Origin: Tianweitania populi
GTDB taxonomy: Bacteria > Pseudomonadota > Alphaproteobacteria > Rhizobiales > Rhizobiaceae
DNA length: 64,000 nt
Direction: 5' to 3'
NCBI RefSeq assembly: GCF_014652875.1
Contig: NZ_BMZQ01000002.1
Location: 908,501-972,500, forward strand
Shown here one piece after another: positions 42,793 to 52,272 of this stretch. The notes below the pieces were generated by a model. The model was not told where the DNA came from. It did not search any database and saw only the letters and a list, made by a program, of their open reading frames with translations. The first letter of the stretch is position 1; every line of letters begins with the position of its first letter. Position numbers and translations under genes: made by a program.

Positions 42793-45700
42793 GTGGACAG
42801 CGCAAGCCGAACTTCGCCTCAGGATCCCACTGGTCCGAGCTTTGCCAAGCGTCTCTTTGAACGCGCGCCTGCGGAGGATCTGGCGCGCTACGATGCGGCG
42901 ACCCTGGAAGCGGCGGCTGCGTTTGCGAAAGCAGCGCTAAGACAGCACCGGCGTGGCCAGAGCGTCGTTGCCTTCGATGCGCTTGCGGTGCCGAATAGCA
43001 AGACGCCGCTGACCGCGATCACCGTGATCAACGACAACATGCCCTTCCTGTTCGATTCGGTTGTGGGCGAGGTGGCCGCTGACACCGGCGAAGCGGTGCT
43101 GGTGGTGCATCCGATCTTCGATGTGCGGCATGGCGCGGATGACGCCTATGCCGAGATCGTTTCCGGAGAGAACGGGACGGAGACAGATCGCGTCAGCGTG
43201 ATCCAGATCCACACCACGCAGCTGAGCAGCGCCGATGCCGAGCTTTTGAAGCAGCGCATCCTGTCCGTTCTCAAGCAGGTGAAGGACGCAGTCACGGGCT
43301 GGCAGCCGATGCTGGCGCGTTTGGACCAGGCGATCGCCGGTCTGCGCGAGGCGCCGGCGCAGCTGGCTAAGCCGGCCGTAGATGAAGCGGTCGCTTTCCT
43401 GGAATGGCTGCGTGACGAGAATTTCACCTTCCTTGGCATGCGCGACTTCCATTATCAGGGCGATGCCGCTGAAGGCGGGCTGGAGCGCGTGGATGCGCCG
43501 GGCCTCGGCATCCTGTCCGATCCAGATATGCGCGTTCTGCGCCGCGGCAGTGAGCCGGTTGTCACCACGCCGGAAATCCGCGCTTTCCTGCATGGGCCGG
43601 AGCCGCTGCTGGTCACCAAGGCCAATGCCAAAACATCCGTGCATCGCCGTGCTTATCTCGATTACATCGGGGTCAAGACTTTTGGCGCCGATGGCAGTTT
43701 GCAGGGTGAGCTGCGCATAGTGGGTCTGTTCACCTCCACCGCCTACACACGTTCGGTGATGACCATCCCCTATCTGCGCTCCAAGGCGAAGACGGTGATC
43801 GGCGAGCTCGGCTTCGATCCGGGCGACCACAGCGGCAAGGCGCTGATCAATGTGCTGGAAAGCTATCCGCGTGACGAGCTGTTCCAGATTGAGGTTCCGG
43901 TTCTGCGTGACCATGCCGAAGCCATCCTGGCGCTGGGCGAGCGGCCGCGGGTGCGGGTGCTGACGCGGGCCGACCAGTTCGACCGCTTCGTGGCGGTGCT
44001 GGTTTTCGTGCCGCGCGATCGCTACGATTCAATCGTGCGCGAGAAGATCGCGGCTTACCTCAAGGACATCTATCGCGGCCGTGTGTCGGCCTATTATCCG
44101 TCCTTCCCGGAAGGCGGTCTGGCGCGCGTGCACTTCATTATCGGCCGCTCGGAAGGGCAAACGCCGACGCCGTCGCAGGCCGAGCTGGAAGAGGCCGTTC
44201 GTGCCATCGTGCGCACCTGGGATGATACGCTGCGCGAAGCCGCGATCCAGGCTGGACCGGCGCCGCAAGCACTGACGGTTGCCGCCCGCTTGCCCGAATC
44301 TTATCGCGAAAGCTTCTCGCCTGTTGATGCGTTGCTCGATGCCGAGCGTTTGGCCGGCTTGACGGCAGACAACGGGATCGCGATCGACTTTTATCGCCGC
44401 GAGGACCAGCCGGATACCGCGCTGTCCCTGAAGATCCATCATTTCGCAGCCCCGGTGCCGTTGTCCAAGCGCGTGCCGCTGCTGGAAAATATGGGCTTCC
44501 GGGTCATCAGCGAACGCACCTTCGAAATCCCGTACACGCAAGGTGACGGCGCCGACTTCATCCATGACATGGAACTGGAACCGGCGGATGGGCGCGCGCT
44601 CGATCTGGCCGATGCGGGCCTGCTTTTCGAAAGCGTGTTCCTGGCAGTGTGGAACGGCCAGGCCGACAATGACGGCTATAATGGTCTGGCGCTGACGGCA
44701 GATCTTTCGGCTAAAGACATCGTGGTTCTGCGCGCTTACGGCCATTACCTGCAGCAGGCCGGTATTCCGCAAAGCCAGGATTTTATCGCAGGCGTTCTCA
44801 ACCGCTCGCCTTCTATCGCGCGCGCCTTGCTCGACCTGTTCCAGGCCCGCCTGGAGGCCGGCGATGCAGCCGCCGAAACGACAAGCGCCGACGCAATCCT
44901 GCAGGCGCTGGACGATGTCGCGAGCCTTGATGACGACACGGTTCTGCGCCGCTTCCTCAACCTCGTGCAGGCCACGCTGCGCACCAACCATTTCGCCGGC
45001 GACACACCAGTTGGCGCGACGTTGGCGCTGAAGCTGGACGCTCGCGCCGTGACCGGTCTGCCGGAACCACGCCCATGGCGGGAAATCTTCGTTTACGGGC
45101 CGGAAGTCGAAGGCGTGCATCTGCGCTTCGGGCCGGTGGCGCGCGGCGGCTTGCGCTGGTCTGACCGGGCGCAGGATTATCGTACCGAAGTGCTGGGCCT
45201 CGTAAAGGCGCAGCAGGTGAAGAATGCCGTGATCGTGCCGGTGGGCGCGAAGGGTGGGTTTTTTCCTAAGAAGCTGCCGACGGGCGGGTCGCGCAATGCC
45301 GTGTTCGAAGCAGGCACGCAGGCTTACGTCACTTTCGTATCGGCGCTGTTGTCGATCACCGACAATATCATCGGCGACCATGTCGTTGCGCCGGTAAACG
45401 TTCTGCGCCGCGACGAAGACGATCCGTATTTCGTGGTTGCCGCCGACAAGGGAACGGCGACCTTCTCCGACACGGCCAATGCCATCAGCCAGGCGCATGA
45501 TTTTTGGCTAGACGATGCTTTCGCCAGCGGCGGTTCGGCTGGTTATGACCATAAGAAGATGGGCATCACCGCGCGCGGCGCCTGGGAAGCGGTGAAGCGG
45601 CATTTCCGCGAAATGAACCGCGACATCCAGTCTGAGCCGTTCACGGTTGCCGGCGTCGGCGACATGTCGGGCGACGTGTTCGGCAATGGCATGCTCCTTT

Positions 45701-47529
45701 CGGAGCAAACGCAGCTGGTGGCGGCGTTCGACCATCGCGACATCATCATCGACCCGCAGCCGAACATCGCCGCGAGCTTTGCGGAGCGCAAGCGGCTGTT
45801 CGATCTGCCGCGCTCGTCCTGGCAGGATTACGACAAGAGCCTCCTGTCCAAGGGCGGCATGATCGTGCCACGCAATCAGAAGACGATCACGCTGTCGCCA
45901 GAAGCGGCCGCTCTGCTCGGCTTGGAGAAGACGAGCGCCTCGCCGACCGAGGTGATGACGGCGATCCTCAAGCTGCCGGTCGACCTGCTCTGGTTTGGCG
46001 GCATCGGCACCTATATTCGCGGCTCGAGCGAGAACAATGCGGATGTCGGCGACCGCGCCAATGATCCGATCCGCATCACCGGTGGGGATGTCGGCGCCAA
46101 GGTGATCGGCGAGGGCGCCAATCTCGGCGTGACTCAGCGCGCGCGCATCGAATATGGTCTGCGCGGCGGGCGCTGCAATTCCGACGCGATCGACAATTCC
46201 GGCGGCGTGAACTCGTCGGATCTGGAAGTGAACATTAAGATCGCGCTGGCTTCAGCCATGCGCTCCGGCCGTCTGACACGCGAAGACCGCAATGTCTTCT
46301 TGGCGGAGATGACGGGTTCGGTGGCGTCGCTGGTACTGGAGAACAACTATCGGCAAACTCTCGCGCTTTCGCTTGCCGAGCGTCGCGGGCTGGTGGAACT
46401 GCCTTACCAGCGCCGCTTCATCACCGGGCTGGAAGAGCGCAATCTCCTGGATCGCGCGGTGGAAGTGCTGCCCTCGGACGTGCAACTGGCCGATCGCGAA
46501 AGCCGTGGCGTGCCTTTGACGCGCGCGGAACTCGGCGTGCTTCTGGCCTATGCCAAGCTGACTTTGTTCTCCGATCTCGTCGGTAGCGGTTTGCCTGATG
46601 AGCCGGTGTTCGAGCGCGATCTGATCGGCTACTTCCCGCGTGAAATGGCCGAGCCCTATCGCGACGAAATCCTCAGCCATCGCTTGCGCCGCGAGATCAT
46701 CGCCACCGAAGTGGCCAACGACATCGTGGATCGCGGCGGGCCGGCGTTCGTGTCGCGGCTGCAAGACATGACGGGGGCAAGTGCCGCCGAAGTCGTGCAT
46801 GCCTATGTCCTCGTGCGCGATGGCTTCGAACTCGCCGCGCTTTACGCGGCGGTGGATGCGCTCGACACCAAGATCGACGGGCATGCGCAGCTCGATCTTT
46901 ATGCGGCGATTGCCCGGCTGGCACGCCATGCCACGACTTGGCAGCTGCGCAATGGCGAACGCGACAAGCCGCTGGCCGAGCAGATCGTGGATTTGCGCGC
47001 CACGCGAACAGCGCTGGAAACGGCGCTTCCGGAGCTGCTGCCCGACGGCATGCGCGACAGACTGCAGGAGCGCGCGCGTGGTCTGGCCGAGCAGGGTGTT
47101 TCGCCGGAGCTTGCCGACAAGCTTGCGCTGCTCGACGTGCTGCACGTGATTCCCGAAATCATGCAGGTGGCGGCACGCTCCGGCTCGACCTTGCCGGCAG
47201 CCGCTAAAGCTTTCTTCGCGGTGACTGCCTTCTTCCGTATCGGCCGCATCGAGGATGCCATCCGCAACCTCAATCCGACCGACTATTATGAAGGCCTGGC
47301 GCTGACGCGGGCGGAAGATGCGGTTGGTGCCGCGCGTCGCAGAATCGCGGCGGCGGTCTTGCAGGCGGAACCAACCGGCGAGACGTCTCCCGATGACTGG
47401 GTAGCGAAGGCGGGCGAGCCCGTGTTGCGCGCGCGCTCGCGGCTGGAAGCGCTGACGGATTCCGGTGAGCTGACCGTGTCCAAGCTCACCGTTGCGTCCG
47501 GCATCCTGTCCGATCTGGCGCAAGGATGA
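42793..47529 (+). CDS. gdh: NAD-specific glutamate dehydrogenase, 180-kDa type
   Basis: 1578 residues from a GTG with GGAGGAA 3-9 bases upstream, the normal length of the large (L_180) class. A long N-terminal regulatory region (ACT-like parts, about 1-700) precedes the catalytic region with GPVARGGLRWSDRAQDYRTEVLGLVKAQQVKNAVIVPVGAKGGFFPK. The Rossmann segment follows (VGDMSGDVFGNGML and GEGANLGVTQRARIEY). A helical C-terminal domain comes last. The enzyme deaminates glutamate to 2-oxoglutarate in catabolism. It overlaps the next gene by 4 bases (ATGA). Confidence 0.96.
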   Translation: MDSASRTSPQDPTGPSFAKRLFERAPAEDLARYDAATLEAAAAFAKAALRQHRRGQSVVAFDALAVPNSKTPLTAITVINDNMPFLFDSVVGEVAADTGEAVLVVHPIFDVRHGADDAYAEIVSGENGTETDRVSVIQIHTTQLSSADAELLKQRILSVLKQVKDAVTGWQPMLARLDQAIAGLREAPAQLAKPAVDEAVAFLEWLRDENFTFLGMRDFHYQGDAAEGGLERVDAPGLGILSDPDMRVLRRGSEPVVTTPEIRAFLHGPEPLLVTKANAKTSVHRRAYLDYIGVKTFGADGSLQGELRIVGLFTSTAYTRSVMTIPYLRSKAKTVIGELGFDPGDHSGKALINVLESYPRDELFQIEVPVLRDHAEAILALGERPRVRVLTRADQFDRFVAVLVFVPRDRYDSIVREKIAAYLKDIYRGRVSAYYPSFPEGGLARVHFIIGRSEGQTPTPSQAELEEAVRAIVRTWDDTLREAAIQAGPAPQALTVAARLPESYRESFSPVDALLDAERLAGLTADNGIAIDFYRREDQPDTALSLKIHHFAAPVPLSKRVPLLENMGFRVISERTFEIPYTQGDGADFIHDMELEPADGRALDLADAGLLFESVFLAVWNGQADNDGYNGLALTADLSAKDIVVLRAYGHYLQQAGIPQSQDFIAGVLNRSPSIARALLDLFQARLEAGDAAAETTSADAILQALDDVASLDDDTVLRRFLNLVQATLRTNHFAGDTPVGATLALKLDARAVTGLPEPRPWREIFVYGPEVEGVHLRFGPVARGGLRWSDRAQDYRTEVLGLVKAQQVKNAVIVPVGAKGGFFPKKLPTGGSRNAVFEAGTQAYVTFVSALLSITDNIIGDHVVAPVNVLRRDEDDPYFVVAADKGTATFSDTANAISQAHDFWLDDAFASGGSAGYDHKKMGITARGAWEAVKRHFREMNRDIQSEPFTVAGVGDMSGDVFGNGMLLSEQTQLVAAFDHRDIIIDPQPNIAASFAERKRLFDLPRSSWQDYDKSLLSKGGMIVPRNQKTITLSPEAAALLGLEKTSASPTEVMTAILKLPVDLLWFGGIGTYIRGSSENNADVGDRANDPIRITGGDVGAKVIGEGANLGVTQRARIEYGLRGGRCNSDAIDNSGGVNSSDLEVNIKIALASAMRSGRLTREDRNVFLAEMTGSVASLVLENNYRQTLALSLAERRGLVELPYQRRFITGLEERNLLDRAVEVLPSDVQLADRESRGVPLTRAELGVLLAYAKLTLFSDLVGSGLPDEPVFERDLIGYFPREMAEPYRDEILSHRLRREIIATEVANDIVDRGGPAFVSRLQDMTGASAAEVVHAYVLVRDGFELAALYAAVDALDTKIDGHAQLDLYAAIARLARHATTWQLRNGERDKPLAEQIVDLRATRTALETALPELLPDGMRDRLQERARGLAEQGVSPELADKLALLDVLHVIPEIMQVAARSGSTLPAAAKAFFAVTAFFRIGRIEDAIRNLNPTDYYEGLALTRAEDAVGAARRRIAAAVLQAEPTGETSPDDWVAKAGEPVLRARSRLEALTDSGELTVSKLTVASGILSDLAQG

Positions 47530-48944
47530 CGTCAACCGCCCCCACATCGCCCGCTGCCATCGATGCCAAGGCAGCGACGGGCAAGGGCATCTGGGGGTGG
47601 ATGCTGTTTGATTGGGCTGCTCAGCCCTTTTTCACGGTGGTCACCACCTTCATCTTCGGCCCGTATTTCGTGTCGCGAATGGTGGAGGACCCTGCCGTGG
47701 GGCAGGCGGCTTGGGGCTATGGCATCGCCGCCGCCGGTCTGGTGATCGCGATCCTGTCGCCGGTTCTGGGCTCGGTTGCCGACCAGACCGGTCGACGCAA
47801 GATCTGGATCGGTATCTTCGCCTTCATCAAGATCACCAGCCTGATCCTCCTTTGGTGGGCGGCACCCGGTTCAAACCTGTTCTGGCCGCTGCTGGTATTT
47901 GCGCTGGCTTCCGTTGCGGCCGAGTTCTCCATCGTCTTCAACGATTCCATGCTGCCGCGGCTCGGCATGGGGCGCGATATCGGCCGCATCTCCAACCTCG
48001 CCTGGGGTTTGGGCTATGCGGGCGGCATGGTGGTGCTGATCTTCGTGGTCGGCTTCATCGCCGGGACGCCGGACACCGGCCGCACCCTGCTAGGCTTCGC
48101 GCCTTTGCTCGGGCTCGATCCGGCTGCTGGCGAAGATGCGCGCGCGACAGGACCGATCGCTGCCATCTGGTATCTTGTTTTCATCCTGCCGATGTTCCTG
48201 TTCACGCCCGATACGCGTACGGGAACGCCGGTTGGCAAAGCCATGAAACAAGGCTTGGGCGAGCTGCGCGATACGCTGACGGAGGTCCGCGGCCGTCCGG
48301 GCATTCTGCGCTTTCTCGTGGCGCGCATGATCTTTCAGGACGGCGTCAACGCGCTCATTGCGCTTGGCGGCACATTTGCAGCGCTGCTGTTCTCGTGGTC
48401 AGTGACCGAGATCGGTCTTTTCGGCATCATCCTGAACGTTGCGGCGATCATCGGCTGTTTGACCGCCAGCCGGCTCGACAACCGCTTCGGCTCCAAGGTG
48501 GTGGTGGTGTTGTCGCTGGTGATCCTCATCGTAGCGACACTCGGTGTCGCGTCGACCTCGGCCACCGCAACGCTGTTCGGCTTGCTGCCGCTCGGCGCAG
48601 CCGATGTGCCAGGGCTGTTCGGGTCGACGGCCGAAAAGGCCTATATCTTCTACGGCCTGATGATCGGCGTGGCATTCGGGCCGGTGCAGGCTTCGTCGCG
48701 CGCTTACCTCGCCCGCAGTATCCCGCCTGAAAATGCGGGGCGGTATTTTGGCCTTTATGCGCTGGCCGGCCGGGCCACCAGCTTCGTCGCGCCCTTCGTG
48801 GTGGCGACCGTCACAGCCCTGTCCGGCTCGCCGGCGGCGGGCATGGCGACCATCATCCTGTTCTTGGCGGTGGGGCTGGCGATCCTCTTGCGCACGCCAT
48901 ACCCCGCCGACAAAGTTGACGCTTCAACCGTTACGCGGCCATGA
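47526..48944 (+). CDS. MFS transporter, Atg22/UMF1-like
   Basis: 472 residues with about 12 hydrophobic segments. The N-terminal KGIWGWMLFDWAAQPFFTVVTTFIFGPYF and VADQTGRRKIWIG are typical of the Atg22-like branch of the major facilitator superfamily. Substrates of bacterial members are unknown; the yeast relative releases amino acids from the vacuole, so amino-acid export is a guess that would fit the glutamate dehydrogenase partner. It overlaps gdh by 4 bases and the convergent acetyltransferase gene by 21. Confidence 0.85.
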   Translation: MTSTAPTSPAAIDAKAATGKGIWGWMLFDWAAQPFFTVVTTFIFGPYFVSRMVEDPAVGQAAWGYGIAAAGLVIAILSPVLGSVADQTGRRKIWIGIFAFIKITSLILLWWAAPGSNLFWPLLVFALASVAAEFSIVFNDSMLPRLGMGRDIGRISNLAWGLGYAGGMVVLIFVVGFIAGTPDTGRTLLGFAPLLGLDPAAGEDARATGPIAAIWYLVFILPMFLFTPDTRTGTPVGKAMKQGLGELRDTLTEVRGRPGILRFLVARMIFQDGVNALIALGGTFAALLFSWSVTEIGLFGIILNVAAIIGCLTASRLDNRFGSKVVVVLSLVILIVATLGVASTSATATLFGLLPLGAADVPGLFGSTAEKAYIFYGLMIGVAFGPVQASSRAYLARSIPPENAGRYFGLYALAGRATSFVAPFVVATVTALSGSPAAGMATIILFLAVGLAILLRTPYPADKVDASTVTRP

Positions 48945-49517
48945 GCGCAGGCTGATCCAGATCTTGCGATCGAGCTGATAGTGCTCGACCGGCACCTGGC
49001 CGGCCACGCGTGATTGCGCCAGGCCGGGGCCGGCATAATGGAAGCCGCATTTCTGGATGACGCGACGCGAGGCCGTGTTAACGACGCGGCAGCTGGCATA
49101 AAGCCGATCGATCTCAGTGGCGCGAAAAGCCAGATCGACAAGCGCATGTGCTGCTTCGGTGGCGAAGCCTTGACCCTGATGCGGACGGCCGATCCAGTAG
49201 CCGAGCGTGAGACCCTGGCGGCCCTGGATCAGGCTGGCGCAACCAATAAGGGCGCCGGTGTCAGCGAGGGTCAGCGCATAGCCTGCCCCGGCTCGGGGCT
49301 GGCTCCAGTTATTGATAAAGGCCAGCGCGTGCTGTTCGCCATAGGGATGCGGCATGGTTGCGAGCATGGCAGCAAGCTGGCGGTCATTGGCCAATTTTAC
49401 GAGATCGGCCACGTCGTCCGCATGCGGCGGACGCATCACCAGTCGTTCGGTGATCAATACCGGGCAGTTGATCGTCAGTGCCTGCGCTTCGTCGACCTCA
49501 TCCGTCTCGACAACCAT
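48924..49517 (-). CDS. GNAT family N-acetyltransferase (RimJ-like)
   Basis: 197 residues. The GNAT fold is shown by LITERLVMRPPHADDVADLVKLAND, the acetyl-CoA loop LGYWIGRPHQGQGFATEAAHAL and YASCRVVNTASRRVIQKCGF. It resembles the RimJ/RimL group that acetylates protein N-termini. In rhizobia a similar gene lies next to rpmA and rplU, as here. The 3' end overlaps the convergent MFS gene by 21 bases. Confidence 0.9.
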   Translation of the reverse strand: MVVETDEVDEAQALTINCPVLITERLVMRPPHADDVADLVKLANDRQLAAMLATMPHPYGEQHALAFINNWSQPRAGAGYALTLADTGALIGCASLIQGRQGLTLGYWIGRPHQGQGFATEAAHALVDLAFRATEIDRLYASCRVVNTASRRVIQKCGFHYAGPGLAQSRVAGQVPVEHYQLDRKIWISLRSWPRNG

Positions 49518-49540
49518 GTGCAGTCCCTCCAGAGCACAAG

Positions 49541-49572
49541 AAAAAAGGGGAGATGGCTGCCCATCTCCCCTT
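49541..49572 (-). terminator. Terminator of the rplU-rpmA operon
   Basis: AAGGGGAGATGG (49545-49556), loop CTGC and CCATCTCCCCTT (49561-49572). On the minus strand the perfect 12-bp stem is followed by TTTTTT (complement of 49541-49546). It lies about 70 bases past rpmA and before the acetyltransferase start. Confidence 0.9.
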
Positions 49573-49641
49573 CATCTGATCTGGTTTTTCACCAGACACC
49601 GGACCCCGAGATGGGTGCCGGTGTTGGTGGTGCGGAACCGG

Positions 49642-49911
<270 letters not shown>

Positions 49912-50020
49912 GGATCTACTCCTTGAATGGCGCTCTTTGTGCCTGATGACCTCTTAGGGATCAAGCGGCGCCCAAAATTGTCGTTGCGTCAATCCAAGCC
50001 GTTCAGCCTGAATCAGTTCC

Positions 50021-50335
50021 TCAAGCGGCCGAAATGCCGGTGATGCGAACCACCGTGTGCATCTGGCGCTGACCGCGCTTGCGGCGTGAATTCTGACGGC
50101 GGCGCTTCTTGAACGCGATGACGGTCTTGGAACGGCCGTGCTCGACGATCTCTGCGGTGACCTTGGCGCCGGAAACGAAGGGCGCGCCGAGCGTGGTGTT
50201 GTCGCCATCGCCATAAGCGAGGACTTCGCCGAACTCGATCGTGTCGCCGGGATTGCCGGTGAGGTTGCTGATGGTGACGACGTCGTCGGCAGCAACGCGG
50301 TACTGCTTACCGCCGGTCTTGATGACTGCGAACAT
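50021..50335 (-). CDS. rplU: 50S ribosomal protein L21
   Basis: 104 residues: MFAVIKTGGKQYRVAADDVV at the N-terminus and the signature VIAFKKRRRQNSRRKRGQRQMHTVVRI at 73-99 (key residues K-R-R-R-x-N-S-R-R-K-R-G). AAAGGAAG precedes the ATG. Ribosomal proteins L21 and L27 form an operon here; obgE, their usual downstream partner, is at 8.5 kb. Confidence 0.98.
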   Translation of the reverse strand: MFAVIKTGGKQYRVAADDVVTISNLTGNPGDTIEFGEVLAYGDGDNTTLGAPFVSGAKVTAEIVEHGRSKTVIAFKKRRRQNSRRKRGQRQMHTVVRITGISAA

Positions 50336-50569
50336 CTTTCTTCCTTTCGGTGTTCATCCGGCTCTGAGCGGGAAACCGCCCGGCCGTCTTCTTGTCAGTC
50401 TTGTTGCTCGAATTGCGTCCGGCCTCACGGAAAGGACCACGTGTTTGGCGCAAACCAAGCACGGCACGCACGGATCGAGGATCCATGCATGATCGCGCGT
50501 CCATAAAGGAGCGGTCTCGCTGCGTCAAGGTCACAGCGAAGAGACTTCGCATCGAACATGCTTTGGGCC

Positions 50570-50597
50570 CTTGTGTCGGCCCGCTACTGCCTATATG
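50570..50597 (+). promoter_or_regulatory. Possible promoter of the tRNA-Ser gene
   Basis: CTTGTG (50570-50575) and TATATG (50592-50597) with a 16-base spacer resemble alphaproteobacterial sigma-70 boxes. They would start transcription about 30 bases before the tRNA. The rest of 50336-50569 holds the rplU leader region and shows no gene. Confidence 0.35.
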
Positions 50598-50633
50598 GAG
50601 TGCGCCGCGCCCTTCATCGGGCGGACCAGCCGC

Positions 50634-50723
50634 GGAGAGGTGGCAGAGTGGTCGAATGCACCGCACTCGAAATGCGGCATGGGTGCAAGCTCATCGGGGG
50701 TTCGAATCCCCCCCTCTCCGCCA
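50634..50723 (+). tRNA. tRNA-Ser (anticodon CGA)
   Basis: GGAGAGG (50634-50640) pairs with CCTCTCC (50713-50719); the discriminator is G and CCA is encoded (50721-50723). The D arm is GGCAGAGTGGTCGAATGC, the anticodon stem CCGCA/TGCGG encloses loop CTCGAAA with anticodon CGA at 50668-50670, a long variable arm follows, and the T loop is GGTTCGAATCC. The long variable arm marks a type II tRNA. It reads UCG serine codons. Confidence 0.97.
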
Positions 50724-50818
50724 TCGGCTTTTATAAGCAGTAAAAGCGCAACGCCTCTGCTGAACCTCGTCTAGTTCATCGTCTTAGCGTCACGTCAGGA
50801 GCATCAGCGTCGCTGGGC

Positions 50819-51517
50819 TCAAACGTGCAGGTAGCGGTTCTTGATGTCGGGGTTGTCGACGAGCCCAGCGCTGTCGCCACTCCAAACCACCCGGCCTTTT
50901 TCGATCACCACGTGGCGGTCGGCGAAGCGGGCGAGGACGTCGACATTCTTGTCGATGACGAGAATGGCCTCGCCTTCGGACTTGATGGAGCGCAGGCAGG
51001 TCCAGATTTCTTCGCGCATTAGGGGCGACAGCCCTTCAGTGGCTTCGTCGAGCACGATCAGGCGGGGGTTGGTCATCAGGGCACGGCCTACTGCCAGCAT
51101 CTGCTGCTCGCCGCCTGAAAGCTGGTTGCCCATGTTGCGCCGGCGTTCTTTCAGGCGCGGAAACATGCGGTAGATGCTCTCGAGCGTCCATTTGGGCGCG
51201 CGTCGATCGGCGCGCCGCGTGGCGACGAGGTTTTCTTCCACGCTGAGCGTCGGGAAGATCTGGCGGCCTTCCGGCACAAGACCCAGGCCTTGCTGGGCGA
51301 TGGCGTGAGGCGGTTTGCCGGTCATGTTGAGGCCGTCCACGAAGACCTTGCCACCCTTTGGCGGCAAGAGCCCGAAAATCGAGTTGATCGTCGTGGTCTT
51401 GCCCATGCCGTTGCGGCCCAGCAGGGTCACGACTTCGCCGGCACGAACCTCGAAATTGATGCCGAACAGGATGCGCGACTGACCATAGGCGTTCTGCAGG
51501 CCTTCCACCTTCAGCAT
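50819..51517 (-). CDS. Liv-type ABC transporter ATP-binding protein (LivF-like)
   Basis: 232 residues with Walker A GRNGMGKTTT, signature LSGGEQQMLAVGRAL and Walker B RLIVLDEATEGLSP, typical of LivF. It is the last gene of the minus-strand operon monooxygenase-cupin-binding protein-LivH-LivM-LivG-LivF, and its start shares one base with the LivG stop. No terminator-like hairpin is seen in the gap to the tRNA gene. Confidence 0.93.
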   Translation of the reverse strand: MLKVEGLQNAYGQSRILFGINFEVRAGEVVTLLGRNGMGKTTTINSIFGLLPPKGGKVFVDGLNMTGKPPHAIAQQGLGLVPEGRQIFPTLSVEENLVATRRADRRAPKWTLESIYRMFPRLKERRRNMGNQLSGGEQQMLAVGRALMTNPRLIVLDEATEGLSPLMREEIWTCLRSIKSEGEAILVIDKNVDVLARFADRHVVIEKGRVVWSGDSAGLVDNPDIKNRYLHV

Positions 51518-52272
51518 CAGGCGATCTCCTCTTCGCCGAGATAGGCTGCGCGGACATCCGGATGCGCGCGCACGGCGGCGGGCTCGCCGGAGGCGATGAC
51601 GCGGCCATAAACGAGAACGCTGACATGGTCGGCAAGCGAGAAGACGGCGTCCATGTCGTGCTCGATCAGGACCAGCGTGTGCGAGCCGCGTAAGGAGCGC
51701 ATCAGATCGACGAGAACGGCGGATTCTTCATGGCCTGTGCCGGCCAGTGGCTCGTCGAGCAGCAGGAGGCGCGCGCCGGTGGCAAGGGCGATGGCGATTT
51801 CGAGCTGGCGCTTCTCGCCGTGCGACAAGGAGCCGGCGCGTCGGTGGGCCCGGTCGGCGAGCTGGACACGCGCCAAGGCGGCACTTGCCTGGGCGTTGAT
51901 GTCGTCTTCCCGACTGGCGTTGCGGAAGAAGCGGAAGCTCGATCCGGAACGCGCCTGAACGGCCATGGCGACGTTTTCCAGTACGCTGAAGCCGTCGAGA
52001 ATGGAGGTGATCTGGAAGGAGCGGGCGAGCCCCAGATGCACCCGGTTTTGCATGGAAAGCGGGGAAATATCCCGCCCATCGAAGAAAATCTTCCCGAAAT
52101 CGCTCTTCAAATTCCCGGAAAGCTGATGGATCAGGGTGGTTTTTCCCGCTCCATTGGGACCGATCAGGGCGTGGATCTCGCCGGCCTCTACCGCGAGATC
52201 GACGTTGTCTGTGACCTTCAGGGCGCCGAAATTTTTGCGGAGACCCTCGACCTTGAGCAGGACGTCAGACAT
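51517..52272 (-). CDS. Liv-type ABC transporter ATP-binding protein (LivG-like)
   Basis: 251 residues with Walker A GPNGAGKTTL, a signature LSHGEKRQLEIAIAL and Walker B RLLLLDEPLAGTG. The long insert and HTLVLIEHDMDAVFSLADHVSVL are typical of LivG. It pairs with the LivF-like ATPase; the start overlaps LivM by 8 bases. Confidence 0.93.
   Translation of the reverse strand: MSDVLLKVEGLRKNFGALKVTDNVDLAVEAGEIHALIGPNGAGKTTLIHQLSGNLKSDFGKIFFDGRDISPLSMQNRVHLGLARSFQITSILDGFSVLENVAMAVQARSGSSFRFFRNASREDDINAQASAALARVQLADRAHRRAGSLSHGEKRQLEIAIALATGARLLLLDEPLAGTGHEESAVLVDLMRSLRGSHTLVLIEHDMDAVFSLADHVSVLVYGRVIASGEPAAVRAHPDVRAAYLGEEEIA

Noticed and set aside
44029..45498. 489-codon minus-strand frame inside the glutamate dehydrogenase gene
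   Set aside because: Antisense to the catalytic region of a well conserved enzyme; no motif or ribosome site.
50726..50750. GCTTTTA/TAAAAGC hairpin behind the tRNA gene as terminator
   Set aside because: A 7-bp AT-rich stem without a T run is too weak to call.
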